DNA of 7,726 nucleotides, from assembly GCA_028282395.1 (NCBI GenBank), contig JANQHY010000009.1, positions 1-7,726 on the forward strand, read 5' to 3'. Within the stretch, counting starts at the first letter, position 1. Every line of letters starts with the position of its first letter. Shown piece by piece: positions 6,874 to 7,726 of the stretch. Position numbers and translations under genes: made by a program. The notes below the pieces were generated by a model. It made no database searches. It was not told the origin of the DNA and worked only from the letters and a program-made list of their open reading frames with translations. The stretch comes from Gammaproteobacteria bacterium (GTDB lineage Bacteria; Pseudomonadota; Gammaproteobacteria; UBA12402).

Positions 6874-7726
6874 ATGGCAGTTACACTGACACGACAAGAG
6901 TTTAAAATCCTTTCCATTACTGTTTTCGTCGCCATTTGCGGCACATTGGGTATTGATATTCATCTAGCGTCAATGCCACATATTATGGCCTATCTGCAAA
7001 CTGATAAACCGCACATGCAACAGTCAGTATCAATTTTTCTATTAGGGATGGGATCGAGTTTGCTTTTTTATGGACCGCTCTCTGACCGTTATGGCCGCAA
7101 ACCGATAGTGATATTTGGCTTATCATTAGCAGCATTGTCGAGCTATGTTACACCGTTCACGACAACTATTCATACTTTTTTATTGGTACGGCTGTTACAA
7201 GGTATAGGTTCTGGCGTCTGTCTGGGTTTGGGAAGAACCATTGTTGCTGATGTATTGCAGGGAGATCGGCTAGCTACTGTTGGCTCCTATTTTGCGATGG
7301 TATTTAGTTTGTCACCAGTTGTAGCGCCCGTAATAGGTGGCTATATTCAACACTGGATAGGCTGGAAGGCAAACTTTGTTGTATTAGGTACAGTATTAGC
7401 TCTTGCATTGCTTACCTATATGCTATTTTGCCCAGAGACAAATCAGCATAAAAATCCACGTGCTTGCACAGTAGAGATCGTTTATCAGAACTATAAATCG
7501 CTGCTGTTACATTCGCTTTTTGTTGGCTGTATGTTGATTTCTGGTATTGCAATGGCGTCAAATATGGCCTATGCCACAACAAGTGCATTCATTTTGCAAA
7601 CCCAATTTCACTTAAATCCGATTGTTTATGGTTGGTTAACTACCACAGTTGGCGCTGGTGCCTTTTTAGGCCGTTTTATTACCCCGATTGCTATAAATCG
7701 AATAGGGGGGCGTTATACATTATTGA
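6874..7726 (+). CDS. MFS multidrug/metabolite exporter, Bcr/CflA type (3'-truncated by window edge)
   Basis: The first 284 residues of an inner-membrane drug:H+ antiporter of the major facilitator superfamily, typically ~400 residues with 12 helices; the C-terminal third is outside the window. Visible: a hydrophobic first helix (11-29) containing the GIDIHLASMP block that corresponds to the SIDMYLPALP signature of Bcr/CflA proteins; the MFS loop motif GPLSDRYGRKP (67-77); RLLQGIGSG (106-114, motif B with its Arg); and SLSPVVAPVIGGY (145-157, motif C of antiporters). Six or seven helices are complete, with a charged central loop near 168-190. The ATG at 6874 has only a weak purine site (AAGAG, 6862-6866), part of a 7 bp tandem duplication TCAAGAG (6853-6866). 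The frame stays open further upstream but without an ATG, so this start is the best choice. The substrate cannot be told. Confidence 0.9.
   Translation, partial: MAVTLTRQEFKILSITVFVAICGTLGIDIHLASMPHIMAYLQTDKPHMQQSVSIFLLGMGSSLLFYGPLSDRYGRKPIVIFGLSLAALSSYVTPFTTTIHTFLLVRLLQGIGSGVCLGLGRTIVADVLQGDRLATVGSYFAMVFSLSPVVAPVIGGYIQHWIGWKANFVVLGTVLALALLTYMLFCPETNQHKNPRACTVEIVYQNYKSLLLHSLFVGCMLISGIAMASNMAYATTSAFILQTQFHLNPIVYGWLTTTVGAGAFLGRFITPIAINRIGGRYTLL

Overview
The window looks like a chromosomal segment from a host-associated gammaproteobacterium of the order Legionellales. The evidence is an RpoC fragment that lines up with the E. coli protein almost residue for residue, moderately AT-rich DNA, and a Dot/Icm (type IVB) secretion cluster, which in this order supports growth inside eukaryotic cells. 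Genus cannot be fixed from sequence alone. The many repeats and the scattered icm genes would suit a Coxiella-, Rickettsiella- or Diplorickettsia-like lineage at least as well as Legionella itself.

Layout, all genes on the + strand. Positions 1-3974 carry the last ~94% of rpoC. Positions 3975-4363 are a non-coding block with two diverged copies of a ~100 bp hairpin repeat and a long hairpin. Positions 4364-4984 encode a protein I identify by motifs as a thiamine pyrophosphokinase. Positions 5109-5456 encode IcmS. Positions 5547-5882 encode a small Gln/Asn-rich protein that I do not recognise by sequence; its location suggests it is the IcmR-equivalent (FIR, functional homologue of IcmR). Positions 5921-6604 encode IcmQ. 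Positions 6605-6873 are a second non-coding block with a different repeat in the opposite orientation and a 14 bp perfect palindrome. Position 6874 to the end is the N-terminal part of a Bcr/CflA-type MFS efflux transporter, cut by the window edge.

How the genes work together: IcmS is a small chaperone/adaptor for Dot/Icm effectors. IcmQ is a membrane-active, NAD+-binding component held in check by IcmR or its FIR replacement. The order icmS - FIR - icmQ matches the core of the Legionella icmT-S-R-Q block, but icmT is not upstream and icmP/icmO do not follow, so the secretion locus is broken up here. The FIR candidate has a near-consensus sigma70 promoter of its own and is probably co-transcribed with icmQ, 38 bp downstream. 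A thiamine salvage kinase and a drug/metabolite exporter next to the secretion genes fit an intracellular life, but the functional link is inference.

The most interesting point is the FIR candidate: these proteins are so variable that each lineage has its own version, and this one may be undescribed.
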